A stretch of 57,538 nucleotides of DNA, from the NCBI RefSeq assembly GCF_002873135.1, contig NZ_MCVI01000038.1:1-57538 (forward strand), written 5' to 3'. Shown piece by piece: positions 1 to 8,272 of this stretch; the first letter of the stretch is position 1; the number at the start of each line of letters is the position of its first letter. The position numbers and the translations under genes are program-made. The DNA comes from Shewanella sp. 10N.286.48.A6 (GTDB lineage: Bacteria > Pseudomonadota > Gammaproteobacteria > Enterobacterales > Shewanellaceae). The notes beneath the pieces are model-generated. The model was not told the origin of the DNA. It searched no databases and worked only from the letters and a program-made list of their open reading frames with translations.

Positions 1-855
1 ACGTTTACCTTGCCTTATGAGTTGCGAGTAACGGCTAAACACCAACCAGAGTTGATGTATCAAGCCATGTTCTCGGTGGCCGCCAGCGTGCTAAAAGACT
101 TTGCTAAAAACTCAAAGCAACTCGGTGGTGATATTGGATTTACGGGCGTGCTGCATACCCATAACCGAAGGCGTGACCCTTGTGTTATAAGAAGCATCCT
201 CATATCCACTTCATCATTCCGGCAGGCAGCTTTAATAAGCACAAAAAACAGTGGAAAAAGAACAAGGGTAAATACCTGTTCAACGCCTTTAACCTGGCCA
301 AAGTGTGGCGAGCAAGACTGCTGGCGCAACTGGCAAAACTGAGTCTAAAACTCCCTAGCTCAATACCCCAAAAGTGGGTGGTAGACTGCCAACACGTAGG
401 CAAAGGACTGCCAACACGTAGGCAAAGGACTGCCAGCGCTAAAGTACCTGTCGAGATACCTTTATCGCGGTGTGTTACCCGATAAAAATATCGTCAGCAA
501 TATCGATGAACAAATCAGCTTTGAGTATCAAAATAGCCAAACCAACACCACTGAAATACGTACATTACCTACTGTCGAATTTCTATGGTTGGTACTGCAA
601 CATGTACTGCCGAAAGGCTTACGGAGAGTCAGAGATTTTGGCTTGTTGAGAGGAGGTTCAGCCAGGCTACGGCAACGAATACGCTTGATGCTCGCCGTGG
701 CTGGGACGGTGTTTGCGCCGCTCGAAAACACCATAAAAACGCAAGCTATACGACCTTGCCCATGCTGCCGACAACCGATGGTATTTATGGGGGTGCATGC
801 ACGACTGACAAGCTTTCTTAGCCGAAAACCAACGACACCTAACGCCACTGTTTAA
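1..855 (+). pseudogene. IS91-family transposase, 5'-truncated by window and frameshifted
   Basis: Three reading-frame pieces join into one IS91-type transposase. The first (from base 1) reads to the LHTHNR stretch near 165. The second starts near 180 with HPHIHFIIPAGSF, holding the HUH metal-binding motif (HIH). The third carries YLSRYLYR, which fits the paired catalytic tyrosines, then FLWLVLQHVLPKG, RRVRDFGLL and a CPCC zinc-type motif near the C-terminus, stopping at 853-855. The first frame change lies about 160-182. The second is caused by a perfect 22-bp tandem duplication at 384-427: removing one copy restores the reading GLPALKYLSRYLYRGV. The protein would have nicked single strands for rolling-circle-like transposition and is now inactive. 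The family call is firm from the motifs; the exact IS is unknown. Confidence 0.8.
384..427 (+). repeat. 22-bp tandem duplication that breaks the transposase frame
   Basis: Two perfect adjacent copies of a 22-bp unit starting GACTGCCAACACG occupy 384-405 and 406-427. Because 22 is not a multiple of three, the second copy shifts the transposase frame; deleting it joins the upstream and downstream frames into a family-typical sequence. This looks like replication slippage and is one of the inactivating events. Confidence 0.9.
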
Positions 856-1012
856 GCCGAGGAATTAGAAAGTTAACACTTAAGATGCAGAACAATAAAA
901 GTATCAGGAGGTGCTAAGGCATTGATATTTTCAGGTAAAGAAATTAGCTGGCGATGCTAAGGGATCGATGCGGCTAGTGAAAAATGTAACTGCTCTGCAC
1001 ACATCGAAAAAG

Positions 1013-1026
1013 CGTAAGATCTTACG
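1013..1026. repeat. 14-bp perfect palindrome in the IS remnant
   Basis: CGTAAGATCTTACG at this position is a perfect palindrome, flanked by less perfect symmetry (ATCG on the left, CGAT on the right). It lies between the transposase remnant and the end hairpin and may be part of the element's subterminal structure. No function can be assigned from sequence. Confidence 0.5.
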
Positions 1027-1074
1027 TCGATATTTACACTATAAAGGTATCACTCGGGCTTGTTCAACACTTGG

Positions 1075-1109
1075 GATAAGGACGCGGCTACGCGCGGCCT
1101 ATCCTTATC
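1075..1109. other. Hairpin, likely IS91-type terminus
   Basis: GATAAGG at 1075-1081 pairs with CCTTATC at 1103-1109, and an inner CGCG/CGCG pairing tightens the loop, which reads CGCGGCTACGCGCG. Such GC-rich hairpins are typical of IS91-like ends. It abuts the stop codon of the minus-strand gene at 1112, so it could also act as that gene's transcription stop, although no T-run follows it on the minus strand. Confidence 0.5.
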
Positions 1110-1111
1110 TG

Positions 1112-1681
1112 TTAGCAGTACTTTACACTGAACTTTTTGCAAACAATGTAAGTGTCTTCAATTAGCAAAAGTTTATAGCCACCATCATTTGTATGGGATT
1201 TAATAATATTAACTTTTAAATAATCCGATACTGCATTTTTATAAATGTTTAGCACTTTAATAGGAGCAGTCGCCAATGAGCCATTGCCACTATTAAGCAA
1301 TTCATCAAATGAAATATTGGTATTTAAATACTTTGATAACTCACGCCACTGACAAAAATACGATTCGTGTGCAGAATATAGAAGCCCTAAAATTTCATTT
1401 GGATTCTCAGGTTTACTTGAAAAGAAAAGAGAACCTGAATCACCAGTATATTCATCTAAAATAGGGTGGTCGCTTAGGAGCTGAAAAGAACCTCCAGCAT
1501 CGAGATTCAAGGTAGATTCAGCGACGCCTTCGCATTCTATTTTGAAGCGAACACGCTTGTCATAATCATCCCAATGATCAGTTTCATATACAAAGCTTAT
1601 TCCCATATAAGTGGTTTCAATATTACTTATATAGCCTTCCAAGTCTTCGTAAATATTTTCGCAGAGAGTCTCAATATTCAT
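1112..1681 (-). CDS. Hypothetical protein, 189 aa
   Basis: An open frame of 189 codons starts at ATG 1679-1681 and stops beside the IS hairpin. The protein is acidic, has no signal peptide or membrane segment and looks cytosolic. It is rich in aromatic and acidic residues (DHWDDYDKRVRF, DEYTGDSGSLFF). I do not recognise the family. Its size, its lack of conserved neighbours and its place between an IS remnant and a gene desert suggest accessory cargo, such as an immunity or SMI1-like protein, but no diagnostic motif supports that. No convincing Shine-Dalgarno sequence is visible close to the start. Confidence 0.55.
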   Translation of the reverse strand: MNIETLCENIYEDLEGYISNIETTYMGISFVYETDHWDDYDKRVRFKIECEGVAESTLNLDAGGSFQLLSDHPILDEYTGDSGSLFFSSKPENPNEILGLLYSAHESYFCQWRELSKYLNTNISFDELLNSGNGSLATAPIKVLNIYKNAVSDYLKVNIIKSHTNDGGYKLLLIEDTYIVCKKFSVKYC

Positions 1682-1887
1682 AGTACTGCTAACAGCTTAT
1701 TCATTAGCAGCTCAATAATGTTCCAGGCTGCTCAATTCAAACTTCAAAGGTACCATCGCTAAGCCCTTGTTGTAAATCGAATATTTTCGCGAATACGTAA
1801 GTAATGCTCAAAATACTGCCGGAAAAAGAATGCGTCTTTGTTTACGAGGTCTATACAACACTTTAAAAAATTTCGCAGGAGATTGAT

Positions 1888-2001
1888 ATGTATTGGTTTT
1901 CTCGAATGTTACAAAATTATCGATGCGTAAAAAGCTCATTTTACGCATCCTTTGGCGCCAGAATTATCTCAATTTGGAGAAAATCATTTATACCTGTATA
2001 G
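1888..2001 (+). CDS. Possible 37-aa micro-ORF
   Basis: An ATG at 1888 is preceded by AGGAGA with spacing of about 5 bases, the best ribosome site in this gene-poor stretch. The frame encodes 37 residues (MYWFSRMLQNYRC...), basic and aromatic-rich, ending at TAG 1999-2001. The 1922-1949 hairpin lies inside the frame. It could be a real small protein, a decayed fragment, or chance; only the ribosome site supports it. Confidence 0.2.
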   Translation: MYWFSRMLQNYRCVKSSFYASFGARIISIWRKSFIPV

Positions 2002-2435
2002 GCAACCAGTCATTTGGACGACAAGTAAGGCGGTCATAATCGATTAGAAAAAGTAAGGTTATGCTGATTATCCCATTGCTAGCACCAACTCGTTTTGAGG
2101 CAAAAAAGCGTTACCCATTTAGTGCTTACATTCCTATTAATATGGTTTTGTACTGATAACTTCTAAACAAGTGGCCAGATTTATTTAGCCACTACACTCA
2201 CTCTTCTATCGTTATCTCATACAACAAACTGTTGTTTTTCTTTTTAACTGTTACTGTATTATCTAGTCCAGATAACACCTTTAAAGCAATGTGACAACTA
2301 GAAATAACAGCATTAACAACCAGTTTATCAACTCGTTATTGTATTTCTGTGAACCAAGAAACTTTGTTAATAACGCCCCTTTTGCCATAAAAAACACACA
2401 AAAACAATAACCTAACCTTAAGGCGGTCAAAAAGC

Positions 2436-2457
2436 AGGCGTCGCTACGTAAAATCTG
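2436..2457 (+). repeat. 22-bp direct repeat, copy 1
   Basis: The sequence AGGCGTCGCTACGT followed by AAAATCTG recurs at 3147-3168 with a single A/G difference. The copies are 711 bases apart in the same orientation. They are more GC-rich than their surroundings and could mark the ends of a lost or cryptic element. Confidence 0.6.
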
Positions 2458-3146
2458 ACAGTTTCTTCGAGTATTGCTGCTGTAGATTTTTATACGCTCA
2501 CCAAAAAATGTATCTTATTTCTATGAAAAAAATTATTTACTCATGATTCAGATTATCAATCTATTGTTCTTAATATGAATTCTGAGTTTAGATAGGTACA
2601 CTAATTACCCTCCTTGTTAGCTATTTAGTTTATAAAGAGAGTGGCTTATAATGATGTCTAATTGAGAATCTCAACTTAAAGTACATATCTGTAAATAATT
2701 CTCAAAATGAAGTTCACAATGCGTTTTTATAAAATAACATAACTTGTTGAAATTAATTGAATACATAAAGCCGAGAATCTCGATTTAAAAGTCCCTAATC
2801 AAATTTTTTCAAGCCCTGCCACTTAGATCGAGATTTTACTGCGCAATGAGATTTTTATTTGCCCTTGTACCAATAACTATGCCCTCAGCAAGATAACTAC
2901 AGATCGAACTGAAAACATATAGTAAGCTGTTAACTCCGCATACATGTATTGATTTACTACACAAAAACTGACACTAAAGTTAATGAAGCATGTTTTCTGG
3001 TGTTCTTTATAAACTGAATATCATTACCTATTAATACTAGTTAACATTAAGTGTATGAAATTTATAGATAATAAATAACAGTTTAGTATTTAGTTAAAAG
3101 ACAATTATTAAACAAGCTAACTCGAATAAGAAAATGCTTAATAATT

Positions 3147-3168
3147 AGGCGTCGCTACGTGAAATCTG
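3147..3168 (+). repeat. 22-bp direct repeat, copy 2
   Basis: This is the second copy of the repeat at 2436-2457 (21 of 22 bases identical). No coding sequence lies between the two copies. Confidence 0.6.
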
Positions 3169-3730
3169 CGACTTTTACTAAGGACTTGGCCTGTATAATT
3201 TAAACAGAGGTGCATAAATTGCCAAAACACATAGCCTCACAGACTCTCAGGAGTCATTTCCCTGGTACATAAAAATTATATAGCGCGACAAAGATACTCG
3301 TTAGTTTATTTTTAAAGTTATTACAGCATTCGTTTAACCATCTGTAATTCTATTGGGATTTTGATTACCTTAAATAACAGTATCAAAGCTCATCTCTAAT
3401 CATATATTGTACAAAGTAATTAATTGGTTTTATTTCTATTTGTTATAGGTTTTTTATTATTTAGATAAACAATCGTACAGTTGGGTCAAAGCAAACTGAA
3501 ATTGACAATATTAGAAGCTAGCTTTTCGTGGAATGAATCAAACAATAACTGTTAAGTCCCCTAACCCCTTTTGTACAAAATAGAGTGAGCGACTTAACTA
3601 AAAAAAGCAAAAGATAAAGGCTGATAACCTCATATCTATGGCTAAATGTATAGTGCCACTTCGGACTTATAGGTAATACAATTTATGAGAATTGGAGTAA
3701 TTAATTTACCTTTTTTGATATGTATACAAA

Positions 3731-3747
3731 CAATATTTCAAATATTG
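3731..3747 (+). promoter_or_regulatory. Inverted repeat upstream of the peroxidase-kinase operon
   Basis: CAATATTTCAAATATTG is a perfect 8-bp inverted repeat around a central base, 72 bases before the peroxidase start and followed by an AT-rich TATATAATAAC stretch that could serve as a -10 element. It is a candidate operator; the binding protein is unknown. Confidence 0.35.
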
Positions 3748-3818
3748 AACTATTATATAATAACGTTAGTGATAGCTTTTTGTTCTAGCTAAATACTTAA
3801 GGGATTAAGACACTCGTT

Positions 3819-4835
3819 ATGTACAAAAAATATTATATATTGATAATTTCTGGCATTCTGATTTGCTCAGTAGTTCCTGCAACTGTGTACATGGTAACGA
3901 TAGGAAAAAAAGCAGAAAAGTCACATACAAAAACTCACTACTATTTTGAGAAAGTTGATAGCCCTATTCAGCCAATTCCACGCAGACTAGAAATTGATAA
4001 ACAGTGGTTAATCCTCGGTAAAGCGCTATTTCATAGTCCTTTGTTATCTAAAAATAATACAATCTCTTGCTCATCATGCCACTTATTGGACTTTGGAGGT
4101 GACGACAGTTTTCCTGTATCAATTGGAGTAAATAATGGGCAAGGTGTACGTAACTCCCCCACCGTACTTAATTCCGTATTTAATTTTAGACAATTTTGGG
4201 ATGGTAGAGCCGCCTCACTTAGAGAGCAAATCGAAGGTCCAATTCATAACCCGGTTGAAATGGGTTCTACTTGGCCTGAGATAATTAAAAAGCTTAAACA
4301 AGATAGTTATTTTAGCGAAACATTTCAAGACTTAAGCTATGAGGGCATAACATCTGAAAATATTATCAAAGCAATTACTACTTTTGAAGAATCTTTAATT
4401 ACACCGAATGCACCAATTGATAGGTATTTATTAGGGGATAAAACTGCCTTAACAGATCAACAAAAGAGAGGTTTAAATTACTTTATCAATTATGGCTGTA
4501 GTACTTGCCATCAAGGAAGAAATATAGGCGGTAATATTTTTCAGAAATTAGGAAGAATAAATACAATACCCAAAAAATTAACATTAGATTTAGGTAAATT
4601 TGAAGTCACGGGTCTTGATAAAGATAAGTATGTCTTTAAAGTACCTAGCCTCCGGAATATTACTGAAACTGGGCCATACTTTCATAATGGTGCAGTTGAA
4701 AGCTTAACAGAAGCAGTTCGTATTATGGCTAGCTCTCAGTTGGGCAGGCAGTTAACTGATTCAGAGCTTGACGATATAGTGGCACTATTACATGCATTTA
4801 CCTCTCAAGTAATAGAGGTAAATTATGATGATTAA
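3819..4835 (+). CDS. Membrane-anchored di-heme cytochrome c peroxidase (CCP/MauG family)
   Basis: A 338-residue protein of the bacterial cytochrome c peroxidase/MauG family. Residues 5-27 form an uncleaved-looking membrane anchor that places the catalytic part in the periplasm. Two c-type heme sites are present, CSSCH at 84-88 and CSTCH at 227-231, with the family motifs RNSPTVLN, FWDGRAASL and GPYFHNG between and after them. Family members reduce hydrogen peroxide with electrons from c-type cytochromes or carry out related periplasmic oxidations. The gene overlaps the following hybrid kinase by 11 bases, so the two are almost certainly cotranscribed. The ribosome site is weak. A role in peroxide sensing together with the kinase is inference. 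Confidence 0.88.
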   Translation: MYKKYYILIISGILICSVVPATVYMVTIGKKAEKSHTKTHYYFEKVDSPIQPIPRRLEIDKQWLILGKALFHSPLLSKNNTISCSSCHLLDFGGDDSFPVSIGVNNGQGVRNSPTVLNSVFNFRQFWDGRAASLREQIEGPIHNPVEMGSTWPEIIKKLKQDSYFSETFQDLSYEGITSENIIKAITTFEESLITPNAPIDRYLLGDKTALTDQQKRGLNYFINYGCSTCHQGRNIGGNIFQKLGRINTIPKKLTLDLGKFEVTGLDKDKYVFKVPSLRNITETGPYFHNGAVESLTEAVRIMASSQLGRQLTDSELDDIVALLHAFTSQVIEVNYDD

Positions 4836-7137
4836 TTTAAAATATATTCCTGAGTTTACATGCTTGTTTTTATTTACAATGTTTTCTACTTTATGGGTTA
4901 TTTCTATTCAAGAAAACAAAGAAAAAGAAATAAAAGTAAAACCTTTACAACAACTTGAACTGTTAATACCTCAGCATAAAGTACAGCTACTAAATGCAAA
5001 TTTTAGTGACCAGCAGCACTATGATAAACTAGCTCAAATACAATTTGAAATTGAATCTATACTATTAAAGGTGAGGCTTAATAATAAATTTGATGGCTTA
5101 CTAAACGAGTATAAAGAAAACTCATTACATTACATACAGTTAGCCAGTACGATGAAGACTTCTCTAAGATTAATAGCTCAAAAACCTAACGTAGATGATA
5201 AAAACATTATACAAATTATAAATGCTATACGTTTACAAATATTTTCGTTATTGACTTTACCAAATAAAAAAGATGAATCCTCACTTAGAAAATTATTAGA
5301 TATTACAGAGGATGGCCAAGTTGAAAATTATCAATATTTAAAGTTAGTTAAGTTGCACAGTGTATTCATATTAGAAAACTACGAATTAACCGCTCATTAT
5401 CGGCAAAGGCTTATTGATATGAGGGTAGTTGACTCGATTATAGAAGAGTTAGACCTACTAAATAAAGATATTGAAAATATACAATTCAATCAGATTGTTA
5501 CCTTTTTTTGTTCTTTATTTCCTTTACTGTTCCTCTTTATAATAATTATTAAACGTCATCAATACGCTTTAGAAGAAACATCTGAATTACATCGCAAAGC
5601 TGTAGAAGTCAAAACACAATTTTTAGCTAATATGTCACATGAAATTAGAACGCCAATGACTGGCGTTATCGGTTTAGTTGAATTGACATTACAAACTGAG
5701 TTAAATCAAGAACAACGTAATTACCTTGAGAAAGTTAAGTTCTCAGCAGATTCATTGTTAGTAATAATTAATGACATTTTAGACTTTTCTAAAATTGAAT
5801 CTGGTAAGTTAACAATTGAAAATATACCTTGGGAGCATAATAAATTAATCGATAATCTTATCATGATGCTTGGCATGGTAGCGGAAGACAAAGGTATCGA
5901 GTTGATTTTTGATATATCGCCGGATATACCATTAGAAATAATGGGTGACCCAGTCAGAGTGAATCAGATTTTATTAAACTTGCTATCAAATGCAATAAAA
6001 TTTACTGAGGAAGGTCATGTTATTTTCAAGGCTTCATTGGGGAATGATAATGAGCAGTCACAAACAATTATTTATGAAATAAAAGATACTGGAATAGGTT
6101 TATCAGATGAACAACAGTCAAAACTATTCGAACGATTCTCACAAGCAGATCAATCGACTACGAGAAAATATGGCGGTTCAGGATTAGGTCTTGCAATTAG
6201 TAAATTACTTGTCGATTTAATGGATGGTGAAATAAATGTCTTGAGTAAACTAGCACATGGCTCAACATTTCGCGTAACCTTACCGTTAGGATTAGTCGAT
6301 GAAAATAAAGGAAATTTAAACCTAATACAGCGGAATAGTAAACATTTATTATTGCTTGAAAATAATAAAGTTACACAAAATGTGATACAAAAAATGGCAG
6401 AAGCTATTGGCTCAACTGTTAAAGTTTCAAGTAGCGTAAAAGAAGCAATTAATCTTTGCCAGCAAAATAGATTCGATATAGCTTTGGTTGATTGGAGTTT
6501 AGATGGCGAAACTGGATTAGATTTTATTAATGAAATAAAGACTAAAAATTGTTGTCCGGAAACATTAGTTATATGCAGTGCCTATAGTCAAGCATACATC
6601 GAAAAACATGCACCAGTAGAGAGCACAATTTTATATTTAGCTAAACCGTTAACCTTTTTGTCATTAAGTAAAACAATTAATCTTAATAGTAACATTGATA
6701 CCCCTCTATCGTTTTTAAAGGAAAATTCAGAAGCTTACAAAAGTGAAAGTAATCAGCTTGTTAAAGGTAAAAATAGTATTTTACTAGTTGAAGATAATAA
6801 AATAAATCAGTTGATAGCCAAAAAACTATTAACAAAATTGGGCTTTCATGTTGATTTAGCAGAAAACGGTCGCTCGGCAATCGAATTGATAATGAAGAAA
6901 AATTATCGTGTTGTATTAATGGACATTCAAATGCCAATAATGGATGGTAAAGAAGCTACTATAGAACTACGTAAAAGCTATAGTGCAGATGATTTAAATA
7001 TTATTGCCTTAACAGCAAATATCACAGAAGGTGACATTGAATATTATAAGAAAATAGGCATGAATGGTCATTTAGGGAAACCTTATGAAATTGAAAAAAT
7101 ACGAGAGGTATTATCCGATTTTTATTGTTTGATGTAA
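4825..7137 (+). CDS. Hybrid sensor histidine kinase with two receiver domains
   Basis: A 770-residue inner-membrane kinase. Transmembrane segments at about 9-28 and 224-243 frame a periplasmic, mostly helical input region of about 195 residues. The HisKA box MSHEIRTPMTGVIGL has the phospho-accepting His272. The ATPase domain shows NQILLNLLSNA, DTGIGLS and GGSGLGLAISK. The first receiver (about 506-610) keeps Asp556 (LVDW) but is degenerate at its N-terminal acidic pocket (LENN). The second (about 651-765) is complete, with LLVEDN, Asp700 in MDIQMPIMDG, and the KP motif. No output domain or Hpt is present, so the phosphate must pass to another protein. The start ATGATG lies within the end of the peroxidase gene, indicating coupling. 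The periplasmic input may sense the peroxidase's redox state (inference). Confidence 0.88.
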   Translation: MMINLKYIPEFTCLFLFTMFSTLWVISIQENKEKEIKVKPLQQLELLIPQHKVQLLNANFSDQQHYDKLAQIQFEIESILLKVRLNNKFDGLLNEYKENSLHYIQLASTMKTSLRLIAQKPNVDDKNIIQIINAIRLQIFSLLTLPNKKDESSLRKLLDITEDGQVENYQYLKLVKLHSVFILENYELTAHYRQRLIDMRVVDSIIEELDLLNKDIENIQFNQIVTFFCSLFPLLFLFIIIIKRHQYALEETSELHRKAVEVKTQFLANMSHEIRTPMTGVIGLVELTLQTELNQEQRNYLEKVKFSADSLLVIINDILDFSKIESGKLTIENIPWEHNKLIDNLIMMLGMVAEDKGIELIFDISPDIPLEIMGDPVRVNQILLNLLSNAIKFTEEGHVIFKASLGNDNEQSQTIIYEIKDTGIGLSDEQQSKLFERFSQADQSTTRKYGGSGLGLAISKLLVDLMDGEINVLSKLAHGSTFRVTLPLGLVDENKGNLNLIQRNSKHLLLLENNKVTQNVIQKMAEAIGSTVKVSSSVKEAINLCQQNRFDIALVDWSLDGETGLDFINEIKTKNCCPETLVICSAYSQAYIEKHAPVESTILYLAKPLTFLSLSKTINLNSNIDTPLSFLKENSEAYKSESNQLVKGKNSILLVEDNKINQLIAKKLLTKLGFHVDLAENGRSAIELIMKKNYRVVLMDIQMPIMDGKEATIELRKSYSADDLNIIALTANITEGDIEYYKKIGMNGHLGKPYEIEKIREVLSDFYCLM

Positions 7138-7229
7138 TGAACGACTGATATTGGTTACATGCTTAGGCAGATTTTATCATTAAGTATTCGTCCTATGTAA
7201 CTTCATTTGAGATTCTTAACCACTATACA

Positions 7230-7568
7230 GATTCAATTGGAACGTTTGCTGAAACAGCTATAAATTTCAATAAACTTAAAAATATTTACATTTACGGCGC
7301 ATTAAACCGTGGACCTATTACGCTTAACCGTAACTTCGGTTTTGCTTGGGGTGTTAATGGATTTTTATTATTTAATGCACTGGGTAAACTCGGCCCAGAA
7401 ACTGTCGTCGCTATGCGTAAACGTGTCGCTGATGAAATTACTACAACATTTGCAAGTCACTACACACATGAAGTGACATTAGCTGAGGTTTTGAATTTAA
7501 AATCGATAGCTGGTTATGCTAAGCAAGCGACTGGTGAAAAGTACTTAATTACACCTCAAAGACAGTAA
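7230..7568 (+). pseudogene. 3' fragment of a zinc-type quinone reductase/alcohol dehydrogenase gene
   Basis: No start codon opens this frame, yet it reads continuously as the C-terminal part of an MDR-family NADPH:quinone reductase: TFAETAINFNKLKN, IYIYGALNRGPITLNRNFGF, GPETVVAMRKRVADEI, and the family-typical end ATGEKYLITPQRQ before TAA at 7566-7568. The N-terminal catalytic domain and most of the Rossmann fold are missing. The frame stays open a little further left, but recognisable similarity starts about 7230, just after the kinase operon. The stump keeps its own terminator, which fits truncation of a resident gene by insertion or deletion on its left side. Confidence 0.72.
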
Positions 7569-7597
7569 TATTTAAGTAGATTATTTTGTAGATAAGT

Positions 7598-7632
7598 AAA
7601 AGCAGATACTGATTAGGGTATCTGCTTTTTTA
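7598..7632 (+). terminator. Rho-independent terminator after the reductase fragment
   Basis: AAAAGCAGATAC (7598-7609) pairs perfectly with GTATCTGCTTTT (7618-7629) across an 8-base loop, followed by more T. It would end plus-strand transcription coming from the truncated reductase gene or reading through from the kinase. Confidence 0.8.
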
Positions 7633-7690
7633 CCGTCTTATGGCAGTTAAACAGTAACTTAAGCATAATTATTTAACTAAATTTCATACT

Positions 7691-8212
7691 TCATGAAGAT
7701 ATAGAATGAGCTAACGATGCCTTTTTAGCTGCTTTATTTTTTAAGTAAAATGCTCTCAAATGATCGTAACTTAAGTTGAAAACAAATGCATAAATGGTAA
7801 TAAAAATGGTAACCCCTAAATCAAGAATAAAAGCATCCCATAAGCTGATCTTGAGGATATAAGCCATCACTGGAATCGTGAAGAATAATAACCCAGCTTC
7901 AAACAAACCAACATGAATAATACGTGTTGAAAAGGTTCTTTTTTCTTTTTCACCCTTAACTATTCGGTCAAATGCCATATTAAAAATATAGTTCCAAACC
8001 ATGGCAATTGAAGCGATTGTTATCATAGTTCCTGATAATGAACTAACCTCATGATCTGTAAATAAAGCCAATCCTGCAATTGACATTGATACTGCTAAAA
8101 CTTCAAACAAAACCGAGTGAAAAACCCTTTCTAATGTACCCATAACTATCGCTCCAACAAGCATTACTGAATAAAACAAGTCGCTATTATGACTTTTAAA
8201 ACCGCTAAACAA
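7691..8212 (-). CDS. PACE-family efflux transporter (AceI-like)
   Basis: A 173-residue inner-membrane protein with four predicted helices arranged as two bacterial-transmembrane-pair repeats. Repeat one has ERVFHSVLFE (28-37) and WNYIFNMAFD (73-82); repeat two has RIIHVGLFE (97-105) and YAFVFNLSYD (141-150). This paired R..H....FE pattern defines the proteobacterial antimicrobial compound efflux (PACE) family, whose characterised member AceI exports chlorhexidine and diamines by proton exchange. It is somewhat longer at the N-terminus than AceI. It is divergent from a LysR gene 60 bases away, the usual arrangement for these pumps. The native substrate cannot be read. Confidence 0.87.
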   Translation of the reverse strand: MFSGFKSHNSDLFYSVMLVGAIVMGTLERVFHSVLFEVLAVSMSIAGLALFTDHEVSSLSGTMITIASIAMVWNYIFNMAFDRIVKGEKEKRTFSTRIIHVGLFEAGLLFFTIPVMAYILKISLWDAFILDLGVTIFITIYAFVFNLSYDHLRAFYLKNKAAKKASLAHSISS

Positions 8213-8272
8213 AGTTAACAGCCATCAGCTTTCGTGATACCTTGTGGTAATTAATTAATTCGTGGTCAGATT

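Larger units (their letters stand above)
1..1109 (+). mobile_element. Remnant of an IS91-family insertion sequence
   Basis: A decayed IS91-type element fills the left edge and is cut by the window start. It consists of a broken HUH/Y2 transposase (to 855) followed by about 250 bases without a gene that end in a GC-rich hairpin at 1075-1109. IS91-type elements end in short subterminal hairpins rather than long inverted repeats, which fits this layout. The right boundary is inferred from the hairpin and the left boundary is not in view. Confidence 0.65.
1682..3818. other. AT-rich region, nearly gene-free (2.1 kb)
   Basis: This stretch is very AT-rich and holds no open frame that I can assign. 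Visible structures are an 11-bp-stem hairpin at 1922-1949, one micro-ORF with a good ribosome site at 1888-2001, a pair of 22-bp direct repeats at 2436 and 3147, two short inverted repeats with a GAGAATCTC core at 2663 and 2772, and an inverted repeat before the peroxidase gene at 3731. The decay and lack of genes suggest acquired and eroded DNA between the IS remnant and the peroxidase operon. Confidence 0.6.

Noticed and set aside
10..485. Two separate small genes at the left edge
   Set aside because: They are frame-shifted pieces of one IS91-type transposase.
2436..3168. Composite transposon bounded by the 22-bp repeats
   Set aside because: The repeats are direct, no transposase lies between them and no further boundary signal is visible; kept only as repeats.
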